Positions 25,263 through 33,508 of a DNA stretch of 64,000 nt are shown here, piece by piece. The notes beneath the pieces were generated by a model. It saw only the letters and a program-made list of their open reading frames with translations. It had not been told where the DNA came from and did no database searches. Positions within the stretch are counted from its first letter, which is position 1, and each line of letters begins with the position of its first letter. This stretch comes from Usitatibacter palustris (GTDB lineage Bacteria > Pseudomonadota > Gammaproteobacteria > Burkholderiales > Usitatibacteraceae): assembly GCF_013003985.1 (NCBI RefSeq), contig NZ_CP053073.1, positions 1,550,001-1,614,000 of the forward strand. Reading direction: 5' to 3'. The position numbers and the translations under genes are program-made.

Positions 25263-25592
25263 CTACTCCAGGACGACCGCGGTTCCGTACGCGAGGATCT
25301 CGGCGGCACCGAGCGTGACCGACGTGGTGGCAAAGCGCACGTTGATCACCGCGTTCGCGCCGATCGACTTCGCCTGCGCGACCATGCGCTCGGTCGCTTC
25401 CTCGCGCGCTTCCTGCATGAGTTCGGTGTAGCCCTTCAGCTCGCCGCCCACGATGTTCTTGAGGCCCGCCATCAGGTCGCGGCCCGCGTGCTTGGCGCGA
25501 ACGGTGCTCCCCTGGACCATTCCCAGATGCGAGCTGACCCTGCGGCCGGGGATTATCTCGATGTTGGAAACCATCATGCCAGTCGATGCCAT
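25263..25592 (-). CDS. YbjQ family (UPF0145) protein
   Basis: A 109-residue cytosolic protein of the YbjQ/DUF74 family, with the family start MVSNIEIIPGRRV, the central GLKNIVGGELKGYTELM, and the C-terminal GANAVINVRFATTSV plus EILAYGTAVVL. ATG 25592 is preceded by GGAGGG. It is the first gene of the operon ybjQ-like, membrane ybjQ-like, M48 protease; only four bases separate it from the next gene. Confidence 0.85.
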   Translation of the reverse strand: MASTGMMVSNIEIIPGRRVSSHLGMVQGSTVRAKHAGRDLMAGLKNIVGGELKGYTELMQEAREEATERMVAQAKSIGANAVINVRFATTSVTLGAAEILAYGTAVVLE

Positions 25593-25699
25593 GTAACCCT
25601 CCCAGGGTCGTTTGTCGTGGCCGGACAGAGCGCCCGGCGTGGCAATTATGACCACACATCGGTGACGGCTGCGTTGTGGGAGGGTCCCCCGGCCCGTTC

Positions 25700-25731
25700 G
25701 TGAATATTCCCATCTGGATTGCGCAGTAAAG
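25700..25731. repeat. Conserved 5' leader-like element, copy 1
   Basis: GTGAATATTCCCATCTGGAT followed by TGCGCAGTAAAG. It matches 26 of 32 bases of a segment at 26817-26848. Both lie about 60-90 bases upstream of a plus-strand gene of unrelated sequence, so they may be shared promoter or leader elements. Confidence 0.5.
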
Positions 25732-25789
25732 CGTCGCGAGCCGTTGGTGGCGCAAGCATCGTTGTCCGGCGCATAGGGAGGGGAGAGCG

Positions 25790-26134
25790 ATGGCCGTTGA
25801 TGCCCAGGCGGTATTTGAAGAAATGATGGCTGCGGGGGCGACCGCGTTTGGACAGGGCTGGAAGGCCGTCGAAACGTACGCGTCCGCCGAGTTCGAGAAG
25901 CTCGCCGATCATCTCGCTGACATCGCGGAGAACGTGGCGCTCTACGAGGAGAATCCCGAGGAAGGGTACTCACCGAAGACCGCCAGGAAACTCTTCAAGA
26001 TTCAAAGGGACGCATGCGAGCGCGTCATCGTGGCTGTTACGCAGCTCCCACCCGCGGCGGTGCAGATAGCGATGAACGCCATCATGGAGGTGTTGAAGGA
26101 CACCTTCGGAGCGGCGATCGCTGAAATCGCATGA
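25790..26134 (+). CDS. Small helical protein of unknown function, phasin-like size
   Basis: A 114-residue, helix-rich, acidic protein without a signal peptide. Features are GWKAVETYASAEFEKLADHLADIAENV and a C-terminal AVQIAMNAIMEVLKDTFGAAI. It resembles a set of conserved betaproteobacterial hypothetical proteins that I recall but cannot name; the helical pattern would also suit a phasin-like granule surface protein. GGGAGGGGAGAG lies just upstream as a ribosome-binding region. It is followed by a clear intrinsic terminator. Confidence 0.6.
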   Translation: MAVDAQAVFEEMMAAGATAFGQGWKAVETYASAEFEKLADHLADIAENVALYEENPEEGYSPKTARKLFKIQRDACERVIVAVTQLPPAAVQIAMNAIMEVLKDTFGAAIAEIA

Positions 26135-26135
26135 G

Positions 26136-26169
26136 AAAGGGCCGCAACCTGGGGGATGCGGCCCTTTTT
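26136..26169 (+). terminator. Rho-independent terminator
   Basis: An 11-base perfect stem (AAAGGGCCGCA at 26136-26146 with TGCGGCCCTTT at 26157-26167), a ten-base loop, and a following T-run. It lies directly after the stop codon at 26134 and is also usable by the convergent glycine-zipper gene. Confidence 0.92.
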
Positions 26170-26187
26170 GCTACCTACTGCAAAAAC

Positions 26188-26682
26188 TCAGCCTTCGAAG
26201 CGCGTGTGCAGACGATCCCACGCGTCGCGCGAAGCAACCCGCGCGCGATCCCACGGCAGGGTCGAGGTGCCGCGCACACGATCCCAATCGCGGCTCAGTT
26301 CGGGTTCCACTTCGTCGAAAGTACGCCCGTCGTAAGTCACGAACGTGTCGGCGCCATAGCGATATGCCGGCGCGTAGTCGTCGTACCGCGCGCCCGTGGC
26401 GTAGGGACGATTCGGAAATTCCGTGCGCCAATAGGCTTCTTCCACGGTCGGGTCGACCATTTCGGCAACCCCTTTGCCTGCGAGGCCGCCAACCACGGCA
26501 CCGACTGCGGCGCCGATGACCGTACCTACGGGCCCAACAACCGTTCCTGCGGCTGCGCCTGCGGCCGCGCCGCCTGCAGCTGCGCCGATGCCCACACCGA
26601 TCGGGTGCGCGCCGGGTGCATCAGTGATCGGATCGCGGTTCGCGTCCGGAGTGTCATCGAGTTTGTCGTCGAGAGAGGCCAT
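26188..26682 (-). CDS. Glycine-zipper stress-type protein
   Basis: A 164-residue protein without a signal peptide, whose central Gly/Ala-rich segment (about residues 28-75) forms glycine zippers (GVGIGAAAGGAAAGAAAG and VIGAAVGAVVGGLAGKGVAE). These predict a membrane-inserting hairpin. The C-terminal part is acidic/aromatic (YWRTEFPNRPYATGARYDDY). Similar small proteins are often stress-related, but no function is known to me. ATG 26682 has AGGAG upstream. Confidence 0.7.
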   Translation of the reverse strand: MASLDDKLDDTPDANRDPITDAPGAHPIGVGIGAAAGGAAAGAAAGTVVGPVGTVIGAAVGAVVGGLAGKGVAEMVDPTVEEAYWRTEFPNRPYATGARYDDYAPAYRYGADTFVTYDGRTFDEVEPELSRDWDRVRGTSTLPWDRARVASRDAWDRLHTRFEG

Positions 26683-26816
26683 TTGTAGTTTCTCCTGGAG
26701 ATGTGAAGCCGGTAAGCGACATGCATCCGGTACACGATCATCGACGCGCCGAACCTCGCCAGAAATAGGCGCACGCGATTCCGCCGAGTAGGACGTGCCC
26801 GACAAGCAACGCCTGC

Positions 26817-26848
26817 GTGAATATTGCCCACCGGAATGCGCAGTACAG
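26817..26848. repeat. Conserved 5' leader-like element, copy 2
   Basis: GTGAATATTGCCCACCGGAA followed by TGCGCAGTACAG, the partner of 25700-25731 (26 of 32 bases the same). It lies about 60 bases upstream of the lipoprotein gene at 26909. Confidence 0.5.
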
Positions 26849-26908
26849 CCACGCGGGCAGGGTCGTGGGAGGAGTCAACTGTTCGCCATGACCGAAAGCG
26901 AGGAAGCC

Positions 26909-27319
26909 ATGAAAATAGCGAGCCTGGTATTCGTATCGATCCTGTTCCTGGGCGGCTGCAGCAGCATGCGGCTGGTCAGCAACGACGACGAAGTCATCGA
27001 CAACGGGACGACGGAGTTCGCAGAGACGTTCAATCCCGTCGAGGCGGCAATGCCGGTGACCACGACAATCGTGGTGGCAGCGGCAATGACGATGGCCTAC
27101 GACCTCCGCACGTACTACTCGTGCCAGGCGAAGGATGGCTCGACACGTTTCTGCGTGGCGGTGACCCGCGTATCACCGCCCGTGTGCGACGACATCGGTG
27201 ACATGACCATTCGCGAGTGGCGCCCGGATGCCTGCGATCTGTGCCCCGAGACGAAGGGCATGACGCGCATGGCGACGAGCGCCCGGACCGAGACCGACTG
27301 CCCGCGCCCGACGCTATGA
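26909..27319 (+). CDS. Small lipoprotein of unknown function
   Basis: A 136-residue protein with a lipoprotein signal (MKIASLVFVSILFLGGC, Cys17). The mature part contains several cysteines (SCQAKDGSTRFC, PPVC, ACDLC), suggesting disulfides in the periplasm, and a possible membrane-like stretch (TTTIVVAAAMTMAY). I do not recognise the family. ATG 26909 with AGGAAG at the proper distance is preferred over a nearby upstream ATG. It overlaps the convergent membrane protein gene by six bases. Confidence 0.65.
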   Translation: MKIASLVFVSILFLGGCSSMRLVSNDDEVIDNGTTEFAETFNPVEAAMPVTTTIVVAAAMTMAYDLRTYYSCQAKDGSTRFCVAVTRVSPPVCDDIGDMTIREWRPDACDLCPETKGMTRMATSARTETDCPRPTL

Positions 27320-27787
27320 ACGCGTCCAGCGCCTGATGCACAGCGCGATCGGAACGCCCACGAAGAGGGCGTGCGACGCGAAGCCTTCCACGAGGCGCAT
27401 TGCGGTGTGGGGTGGGTTCTTGAACGGCACCGCGGAGAGCGGCCAGACCGCGAAATTCATGAAGACGTAGATCGCGATGCCGAAGAGGCAGCCCCACGCG
27501 ACCGCTTGCGACCTGAGGAACGGGGATATGCGGCTCGCGGCGTAGTAGAGCGCCGCGGCGACGATGAGGATCGCGTAGTGCGAGGCGAGCCCGATCGATC
27601 CCGACGTCCAGCCGCCCTGGAAGGATTCCTTCCCGAGCCACCCCGAAGCGACGAACTGCAACACCCACAGCGGGCTGCGTCCATAGGAGCCGTTGCTCAC
27701 GAACGCGTAGATGATGTCGATGGTCGCCGCGATGAAGCCGCCCAACACGATGGCGAGCACCGGGCGATGCGATTGCATTGAATTCAT
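27314..27787 (-). CDS. Small polytopic membrane protein, unknown
   Basis: A 157-residue protein with about four predicted membrane helices (AIVLGGFIAATIDIIYAF near the start, AILIVAAALYYAA in the middle, then WGCLFGIAIYVFMNFAVW and FASHALFVGVPIALC). Conserved hypothetical membrane proteins of this size and pattern occur widely; no function is assigned. ATG 27787 has the better spacing to the GGGGG upstream; ATG 27793 is also possible. Confidence 0.65.
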   Translation of the reverse strand: MNSMQSHRPVLAIVLGGFIAATIDIIYAFVSNGSYGRSPLWVLQFVASGWLGKESFQGGWTSGSIGLASHYAILIVAAALYYAASRISPFLRSQAVAWGCLFGIAIYVFMNFAVWPLSAVPFKNPPHTAMRLVEGFASHALFVGVPIALCIRRWTRS

Positions 27788-27837
27788 GGCCATTCCCCCT
27801 GGGGAAACAGCCTAGCGAATCGGCCGCTCGCCGATCG

Positions 27838-28287
27838 TTACGACTTCTTCGGGGGCGTGAAGCCTTCCAGGACACACTTGCCCGGCTGGGGCGCCTTCAC
27901 CTTGAACCCGCTGAACGCGCCAATATCTACCTCCGTCTTGCAGATCTCGTGCTTGTTGTCGGCCAGCACCCTGCAATCGGCCGTGGTCGTCATCTGCGCG
28001 TAGACCCCCATGCGCGAGCGCTTCGCCTCGTCGATGGTCCAGGTCCTCGTCTCGCCGGCCTTCAAGCACTCCCTTCCTTGCCCCATATACCGGCGCATGC
28101 CGCCTTTGACCACGCCGCCTTCCCCGGTCATTTTTTCGTACACCATGACCGCCATCGGGCTCTTGGTCTCGTTGACGGTCACGAACGGGACGGGAGTGGC
28201 CATGGGGTTAAAGGGATTTTGCGCGACGGCCTGGATCGCAAGAACGCCGAACGCCAGGGCGCCTGCGACTTTGATGATCTTCTTCAT
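27838..28287 (-). CDS. Secreted protein consisting mainly of the four-Cys domain
   Basis: A 149-residue exported protein: signal peptide about 1-22, then a domain also found at the C-termini of the proteins at 11871 and 29195. Shared features are an early VxVY-type strand (MAVMVY), Cys74, a block VYAQMTTTADC with Cys105, HEIC with Cys116 eleven residues later, and Cys138 near the end. The Cys105-Cys116 spacing is identical in all three proteins. It is a stand-alone member, so the domain is likely an independent fold stabilised by two disulfides. Function unknown. Confidence 0.7.
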   Translation of the reverse strand: MKKIIKVAGALAFGVLAIQAVAQNPFNPMATPVPFVTVNETKSPMAVMVYEKMTGEGGVVKGGMRRYMGQGRECLKAGETRTWTIDEAKRSRMGVYAQMTTTADCRVLADNKHEICKTEVDIGAFSGFKVKAPQPGKCVLEGFTPPKKS

Positions 28288-28380
28288 GAGTTCTTTCAGC
28301 GGCGGGTTGAGGCGCCATTGTGCGCCTCGGCGAGAACAAACCGTTACGAAGTTGCGGGCCGCGCCGTAGATGATTTGCGC

Positions 28381-29049
28381 ATGAGACTGCTTGCCCCCAT
28401 TGCCCTGATCGCTTTCGGCATGCCTGTCCACGCGCAGGACGCCGAAGCACTCGCCGAGAAGATGCTCACCGCGCTGGGCGGCCGCGCCGCCTGGGCCGCC
28501 ACGACGAACACCGTGAACGACTCGCAGCAGAACTGGGACGGCGACCCCTCGGTCCTTCGCGCCGTCATCACGATGGACTTCGAGCGCCCGCGCTTTCGCA
28601 TCGAGTCGCGTGGCGAGGGGCTGCACGTGATCCGCGTGATCGACGGCGACAAGAGCTGGCGCATGACGCGCGACGGCAAGATCTCGGCCGTGCCGCCGGA
28701 GCTCTTCGCCGATGAGCTCAAGTGGTACCGCGGCCACGTCTACCGGACGCTGCATCGCATCGCCAAGCGCGACCCCGTGATCAAGCTCGCGGTCGGCAAG
28801 GAAGGGCGCCTCGAAGTGTTCGAGGGCGAGACGCGCATCGCGTGGTACCTCCTCGATCGCGCGAACCAGCCGTACCGCTACGGCGCGAACGAAGACGATG
28901 CGGGCTCGCTCTTCGGACCGTGGGATGCGGAAAAGTCAGGCATCCGGCACCCCGTGTATGTCACGCGAACAGACGGGAAGTGGCGGGCGATGTTGAAGCG
29001 TCTTGAGGTGAATGTGAGTCTGGATGAGGCGCTGTTCGCGCGGCCCTAA
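28381..29049 (+). CDS. Periplasmic protein of unknown function
   Basis: A 222-residue protein with a signal peptide (MRLLAPIALIAFGMPVHAQ), then a mostly beta region (DFERPRFRIESRGEG, HVIRVIDGDKSWRMTRDGK). This recalls the outer-membrane lipoprotein carrier-type or DUF-type folds that bind lipids, but I cannot place it firmly. It is divergent from the four-Cys protein at 27838 and ends next to hairpin repeat copy 3. Confidence 0.6.
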   Translation: MRLLAPIALIAFGMPVHAQDAEALAEKMLTALGGRAAWAATTNTVNDSQQNWDGDPSVLRAVITMDFERPRFRIESRGEGLHVIRVIDGDKSWRMTRDGKISAVPPELFADELKWYRGHVYRTLHRIAKRDPVIKLAVGKEGRLEVFEGETRIAWYLLDRANQPYRYGANEDDAGSLFGPWDAEKSGIRHPVYVTRTDGKWRAMLKRLEVNVSLDEALFARP

Positions 29050-29050
29050 C

Positions 29051-29173
29051 TGTCATCCTGAGGAGCGAAGCGATTGTCATCCTGAGGGCCAAAGGCCCGA
29101 AGGACCTGCTTTAGGGTTTTAACCGTTAACCCCCTACAGCAGGTCCTTCGTCGCTTCGCTCCTCAGGATGACA
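29051..29173. repeat. Dispersed hairpin repeat, family A, copy 3
   Basis: The main 99-base copy runs 29075-29173 with the usual ends and inner arms (GGACCTGCTTTAGGG and GCAGGTCC). It is preceded at 29051 by a partial second left end, TGTCATCCTGAGGAGCGAAG. It separates two convergent genes. Confidence 0.9.
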
Positions 29174-29194
29174 TTGCTTAGTAAATGACATTGC

Positions 29195-30763
29195 CTAGTA
29201 CCGGAACGTGTAGTTCTCCCACCAGCACTTCTGCGCGTTGGCCTTCAGCGTCACCTTCGAGTAGCGGATCTGGAGCGAATCGCTGGTGGCCACGTCCGAG
29301 CGCGTATCGCACAGGACGTGCCGGTTGTTGGGCAGCGAGGCGCAGTTCTCCGTGCTGGTCATCTCCGCGCGGACCTCGTGCTTGGTGCGCGACAAAAGGC
29401 TTCCCTTGAGGTGCACAAAGCCCCACGGTGCCACGCAGGCGGTTGCGTGTTGAGAGGCGAGGGGGCTCCCCCGATAGACCGTCACCCACGCGAAGTTGGG
29501 CGTGTCGTTGACCATGAGGAATTCATCGTTCGCGTTAACGGGCAGCCGTGGCACGGGCCGGTCCCGCGGCGGCGTGTAGATGTCGGCCTTGGGCGGAGGC
29601 GCCACGGGCGTGCCCGACGACGGAATGACGGTCGCGCTCACGGTCGAACACCACAAATTGCCCTGGTTGTCGGACCAGCCCGTGCCCTTGTAGACGCACA
29701 GGTTGCCGCCATTCTCCAGCACCGCGAAGTACTTTCCGCCGGGTGCCACCTTGTGGGTGCACCAGTTGAGGCTGATGTATTGCGTGGACGTGCCGCGATA
29801 GGTGCAGAAGTTGCCGTCGGCCTGCATCACCGTGACGTATGGCGGCGGCGCGTTGGGCGTGACCTGCTGGTGGCACCACACCGCGCCCTTTGAATCCGAC
29901 GGGCCCGAGCCGCGATAGACGCACAGGTTGCCGTCGGCTTGCTGGATTGCGTAGAAGCCCTTGTTGTTGGAGAGCAGGTACTGGCCCACCGCCATGTGGT
30001 CGCCGGTCGTCATCATTTCCCGCGGCCACACGGGCGCGGCGGCCACGGGCGGCGCCTTGACGATGTCGATCGTGACGTTCTTGTCCATCGTGAAGGTGCA
30101 GGTCGTGGCCGTGCCCGGGCACAGGCTGCCCCATCCGCGGAAACCGCTGCTGCCCGCGATCGACGCCGTCAGGACGGTGCCCGCGTCGATGTCATTCTTG
30201 CAACGGTCGTCTGCGGGTGGGCCGCCACACTTCACGACCACGGAGCCCGCGGTCTCGCGGCCGGGGTAGACGCGGATCGTGCCGACCCCGGGCCGCACCG
30301 CCTCGAGCGTGAACCGGACTTTCGGGGCGCCGACCGCGCCCACGGTGATGTTCTGGTTCATCGTCACCGTGCAGTACTCGCCGGTGGTGCCGGCGCAGGC
30401 GCCGGTCCAGGACTTGAAGTCGAAGTCTTTGCTCCCAGCCACGGCCCGCAGCTTGAGCACGGTACCGGCGGGGAAGGACGCGCTGCACGTTGACTTGGAG
30501 TTCGCCTTGCCGCAGCTGACGCCGGCGGATGCATCGCCGGCGGCGTAGGCGGCCTGGACGATGGCCATGTCCGGCAAGGGCGACACCGTCAACGTGTATT
30601 GCGGGCCTTTCGGCGTCGGCGCAATCGGCTGGCCCTTTTGCGTTGCGGTGGACGACGCCGGTTGCTTCGGCGTGGGTGCGGTGGCCGGCTGCGGCGCCTG
30701 GGCGGCGGCGAGCGTGGAAAGAAGCGCGAACAGCGGCGCCGATGCGAGTCGGATTGTCTTCAT
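29195..30763 (-). CDS. Secreted bulb-lectin protein with InlB-like repeats and four-Cys domain
   Basis: A 522-residue exported protein: signal peptide 1-21 and a Pro/Thr-rich linker to about 55. Two Cys-containing beta repeats (about 56-145 and 146-238; each with a Cys...FxAGTVL...W.G.C...C.V.M pattern) resemble bacterial InlB-type repeats. A bulb-lectin domain covers about 250-375 (QQADGNLCVY, QADGNFCTY, NGGNLCVYKG), followed by a linker. The four-Cys C-terminal domain is about 415-520 (Cys443, Cys474, Cys485, Cys513). It is the longest of the family in this window and probably a surface or periplasmic glycan-binding protein. Confidence 0.78.
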   Translation of the reverse strand: MKTIRLASAPLFALLSTLAAAQAPQPATAPTPKQPASSTATQKGQPIAPTPKGPQYTLTVSPLPDMAIVQAAYAAGDASAGVSCGKANSKSTCSASFPAGTVLKLRAVAGSKDFDFKSWTGACAGTTGEYCTVTMNQNITVGAVGAPKVRFTLEAVRPGVGTIRVYPGRETAGSVVVKCGGPPADDRCKNDIDAGTVLTASIAGSSGFRGWGSLCPGTATTCTFTMDKNVTIDIVKAPPVAAAPVWPREMMTTGDHMAVGQYLLSNNKGFYAIQQADGNLCVYRGSGPSDSKGAVWCHQQVTPNAPPPYVTVMQADGNFCTYRGTSTQYISLNWCTHKVAPGGKYFAVLENGGNLCVYKGTGWSDNQGNLWCSTVSATVIPSSGTPVAPPPKADIYTPPRDRPVPRLPVNANDEFLMVNDTPNFAWVTVYRGSPLASQHATACVAPWGFVHLKGSLLSRTKHEVRAEMTSTENCASLPNNRHVLCDTRSDVATSDSLQIRYSKVTLKANAQKCWWENYTFRY

Positions 30764-30840
30764 GGAGGCTCTCCCTGGGCTGCCCCGGTTTTATGGGCGC
30801 TACCGTGACACGAAGAACCCGGTGAAGGCTATGGGGCGAA

Positions 30841-30924
30841 AGTCGCAGTTGCTAACTGATCCGTTGGATCACTCATCTGATCCTCCGTCTCAAGTAGGTG
30901 ATCCCCTGGATCAGGCGAATGCAA
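30841..30924. repeat. Inverted-repeat element with GGATCAGGCGAATGCAAA end, copy 2
   Basis: Its right end (30907-30924) is identical to the right end of the element at 14956-15059. The interior has the same GATC-rich short repeats, but the left end is degenerate (CGCAGTTGCTAACTGATCC). It lies in the divergent region between the lectin-like gene and frmA. Confidence 0.65.
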
Positions 30925-30991
30925 AGTCGCTTTTCGTATCCACGTCACTCCTTGGCGAGGAGCGATCCACGCCTCGCGCTATCATTCCTCC

Positions 30992-32101
30992 ATGAAAACC
31001 CGCGCCGCAGTCGCCACCAAAGCCGGAGCTCCCCTCAGCATCGAAACCGTGGATCTCGACGGCCCGCGCGCCGGCGAGGTGCTGGTCGAGCTGAAGGCCA
31101 CCGGGATCTGCCACACGGATGAATTCACGCGCTCGGGTGCGGACCCCGAGGGTATCTTCCCCGCGATCCTCGGCCATGAAGGCGCGGGCATCGTGGTCGA
31201 CGTCGGCTCCGGCGTGACCACGCTCAAGAAGGGCGATCACGTCATTCCCCTCTACACGCCCGAGTGCCGGCAGTGCAAATCGTGCCTGTCGCGCAAGACC
31301 AATCTCTGCACCGCGATCCGCGCGACGCAAGGCAAGGGCCTGATGCCCGATGGATCGTCGCGCTTCAAGCTGAACGGCGAGCCCGTCTACCACTACATGG
31401 GCTGCTCGACGTTCTCGAACTTCACGGTGCTCCCGGAGATCGCGCTCGCGAAGATCCGCGAGGACGCGCCCTTCGACAAGGTCTGCTACATCGGCTGTGG
31501 TGTGACCACCGGCATAGGCGCGGTGATCAACACGGCGAAGGTGGAGGCGGGCGCGAACGTCGTCGTATTCGGTCTCGGTGGGATTGGTTTGAATGTCATC
31601 CAGGGCGCGCGGCTCGTAGGCGCGAACAAGATCATCGGCGTGGATATCAATCCGTCGCGCAAGGAAATGGCCGAGAAGTTCGGCATGACGCACTTCGTGA
31701 ATCCCAAGGAAGTCGGCGGCGATCTCGTCGCGCGCCTCGTCGCACTCACCGATGGCGGCGCCGACTACAGCTTCGAGTGCGTCGGCAGCGTGGAGCTCAT
31801 GCGCCAGGCGCTCGAGTGCTGCCATCGCGGCTGGGGTGTCTCGGTGATCATCGGTGTCGCGGGCTCGGGGCAGGAGATCAAGACGCGCCCCTTCCAGCTC
31901 GTGACCGGCCGCATCTGGAAAGGCACCGCGTTCGGCGGCGCGCGCGGCCGCACCGATGTCCCGAAGATCGTCGACTGGTACATGGAGGGCAAGATCGAGA
32001 TCGACCCGCTCATCACGCACGTCATGCCACTCGACGACATCAACAAGGGCTTCGACCTCATGCACGAGGGCAAGTCCATCCGCGCCGTCGTCACGTACTG
32101 A
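30992..32101 (+). CDS. frmA: S-(hydroxymethyl)glutathione dehydrogenase / class III alcohol dehydrogenase
   Basis: A 369-residue zinc, NAD-dependent enzyme that oxidises S-hydroxymethylglutathione, formed spontaneously from formaldehyde and glutathione. Catalytic zinc ligands lie in TGICHTDEF and GHEGAGIVVDVG; the structural zinc site is CRQCKSCLSRKTNLC; the Rossmann motif is GLGGIGLNVIQGARL. Its length is standard for the family. The stop overlaps the start of frmB by one base (TGATG), so the two-step formaldehyde pathway is one operon. No frmR repressor is visible nearby. Confidence 0.95.
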   Translation: MKTRAAVATKAGAPLSIETVDLDGPRAGEVLVELKATGICHTDEFTRSGADPEGIFPAILGHEGAGIVVDVGSGVTTLKKGDHVIPLYTPECRQCKSCLSRKTNLCTAIRATQGKGLMPDGSSRFKLNGEPVYHYMGCSTFSNFTVLPEIALAKIREDAPFDKVCYIGCGVTTGIGAVINTAKVEAGANVVVFGLGGIGLNVIQGARLVGANKIIGVDINPSRKEMAEKFGMTHFVNPKEVGGDLVARLVALTDGGADYSFECVGSVELMRQALECCHRGWGVSVIIGVAGSGQEIKTRPFQLVTGRIWKGTAFGGARGRTDVPKIVDWYMEGKIEIDPLITHVMPLDDINKGFDLMHEGKSIRAVVTY

Positions 32102-32949
32102 TGCTGCCGATCGAAACAATCGCCGAACGACCCTGCTTCGGCGGGGTGCAGGGCACCTATCGCGTTGCTTCGCAGGCGTGCGCGACGCCGATGCGCTTCT
32201 CCGTCTTCCGTCCACCGCAGGCCGAGGTGCGCCGCGTGCCCGTGGTGTATTGCCTCGCGGGGCTCGAATGCAACGAAGAGACGTTCATGATCAAGGCGGG
32301 TGCGCAGCGCTATGCGGCGGAGTTCGGCCTGATGCTCGTCTCGCCCGACACGAGCCCGCGCGAAGTGCGCATTCCGGGCGACGACGAGAGCTGGGACTTC
32401 GGTCTCGGTGCCGGCTTCTACGTCGATGCGGTCCAGGCGCCGTGGAGCGCGCACTACCGCATGCAATCGTTCGTCGCCGACGAGTTGCCGCGTGTCGTTG
32501 CCGCGAATTTCCCCGGCAACGTCGATCGCCAGTCCATCCTCGGCCATTCGATGGGCGGTCACGGCGCGCTCGTCTGCGCGCTGCGCTACCCCGAGCGTTA
32601 CCGCGCGGTCTCGGCGTTTGCGCCGATCGTTGCACCGTCACAGGTGCCGTGGGGCGAGAAGGCGTTCGCGAAGTTCTTCGGTGACGACAAGCGCGTGTGG
32701 GCGGCCAACGATGCCACCGCGCTCGCGGCGACGTCGGTTTTCTCCGGCGAGATCCTCATCGACCAGGGCCTCGACGACAAATTCCTCCGCACACAACTCC
32801 TGCCGTACAAGTTCGTCGTCGCCTGCGAGGGCACGCGGATCGCGCCGCGCCTCCGGGAGCACGCGGGCTACGACCACAGCTACTGGTTCATCCAGACCTT
32901 CATCGCCGATCACCTGCGCTGCCACGCGGATCGGCTTTACCGCGACTGA
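32101..32949 (+). CDS. frmB: S-formylglutathione hydrolase
   Basis: A 282-residue alpha/beta hydrolase of the esterase D type that splits S-formylglutathione into formate and glutathione, completing formaldehyde detoxification after FrmA. The nucleophile elbow is GHSMGGHGALV; the oxyanion region is VYCLAGLECNEETFM; the catalytic His region is AGYDHSYWFI. The last 50 bases overlap the convergent DsbA-like gene. Confidence 0.93.
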   Translation: MLPIETIAERPCFGGVQGTYRVASQACATPMRFSVFRPPQAEVRRVPVVYCLAGLECNEETFMIKAGAQRYAAEFGLMLVSPDTSPREVRIPGDDESWDFGLGAGFYVDAVQAPWSAHYRMQSFVADELPRVVAANFPGNVDRQSILGHSMGGHGALVCALRYPERYRAVSAFAPIVAPSQVPWGEKAFAKFFGDDKRVWAANDATALAATSVFSGEILIDQGLDDKFLRTQLLPYKFVVACEGTRIAPRLREHAGYDHSYWFIQTFIADHLRCHADRLYRD

Positions 32950-33475
32950 GCTCCGCGTCGATCGCGTCGTAGAGGCTCTGCAGGTCGTAGTTCACGTCGA
33001 AGCGCGTCCCGTTCACGTAGAGGCCCGGCGTGGAGCGCACGCCGCTCTGGCGTCCGTCCTTCGCCTGCGCCTCGATCTTCGCGACGTGAACGTGGCTTTC
33101 CATCTCCTCGCCGAAGCGGTCCATGTCGAGGCGAAGCTCGCGTGCGTAGCTCTCGAGATCGGGCAAAGCGAGGCGATCCTGCCGCCGGTACATGAGGTCA
33201 TGCATCTTCCAGAAGGCGCCCTGGCTCGCGGCGGCTTCCGATGCCTCGGCGGCCTGCAACGCGTGCTTGTGGAAGTCGTGCAGGAAATGCCGGAAGACGA
33301 AGCGGAGCTTGCCCGCGTAGCGCGCGATCATCGCGTGGATGCCCGGCGCGGCTTGCGCGCAGTACGGGCACTCGAAGTCCCCGTACTCGACCACGGTGAC
33401 AGGCGCGTCGGCCGGACCCATCGCGTGGTCGGCGGCGGTGACGGGTGTCAGGAGGGCGAACGTTCGTTTGGCCAT
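32900..33475 (-). CDS. DsbA-family thioredoxin-fold oxidoreductase, apparently cytoplasmic
   Basis: A 191-residue protein with a thioredoxin fold. The redox motif is CPYC in VTVVEYGDFECPYCAQAAP, and the cis-Pro loop is GVRSTPGLYVNG. It is typical of the DsbA-like/frnE-like group, but the N-terminus (MAKRTFALLTPV) shows no signal peptide, so it would act in the cytosol. The gene overlaps the 3' end of frmB by 50 bases on the opposite strand, a notable overlap for two conserved coding regions. Confidence 0.83.
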   Translation of the reverse strand: MAKRTFALLTPVTAADHAMGPADAPVTVVEYGDFECPYCAQAAPGIHAMIARYAGKLRFVFRHFLHDFHKHALQAAEASEAAASQGAFWKMHDLMYRRQDRLALPDLESYARELRLDMDRFGEEMESHVHVAKIEAQAKDGRQSGVRSTPGLYVNGTRFDVNYDLQSLYDAIDAELSRGKADPRGSAGDRR

Positions 33476-33508
33476 CCCGCATTGTAGGACGGCGTTCCCA
33501 TTCTTCCG

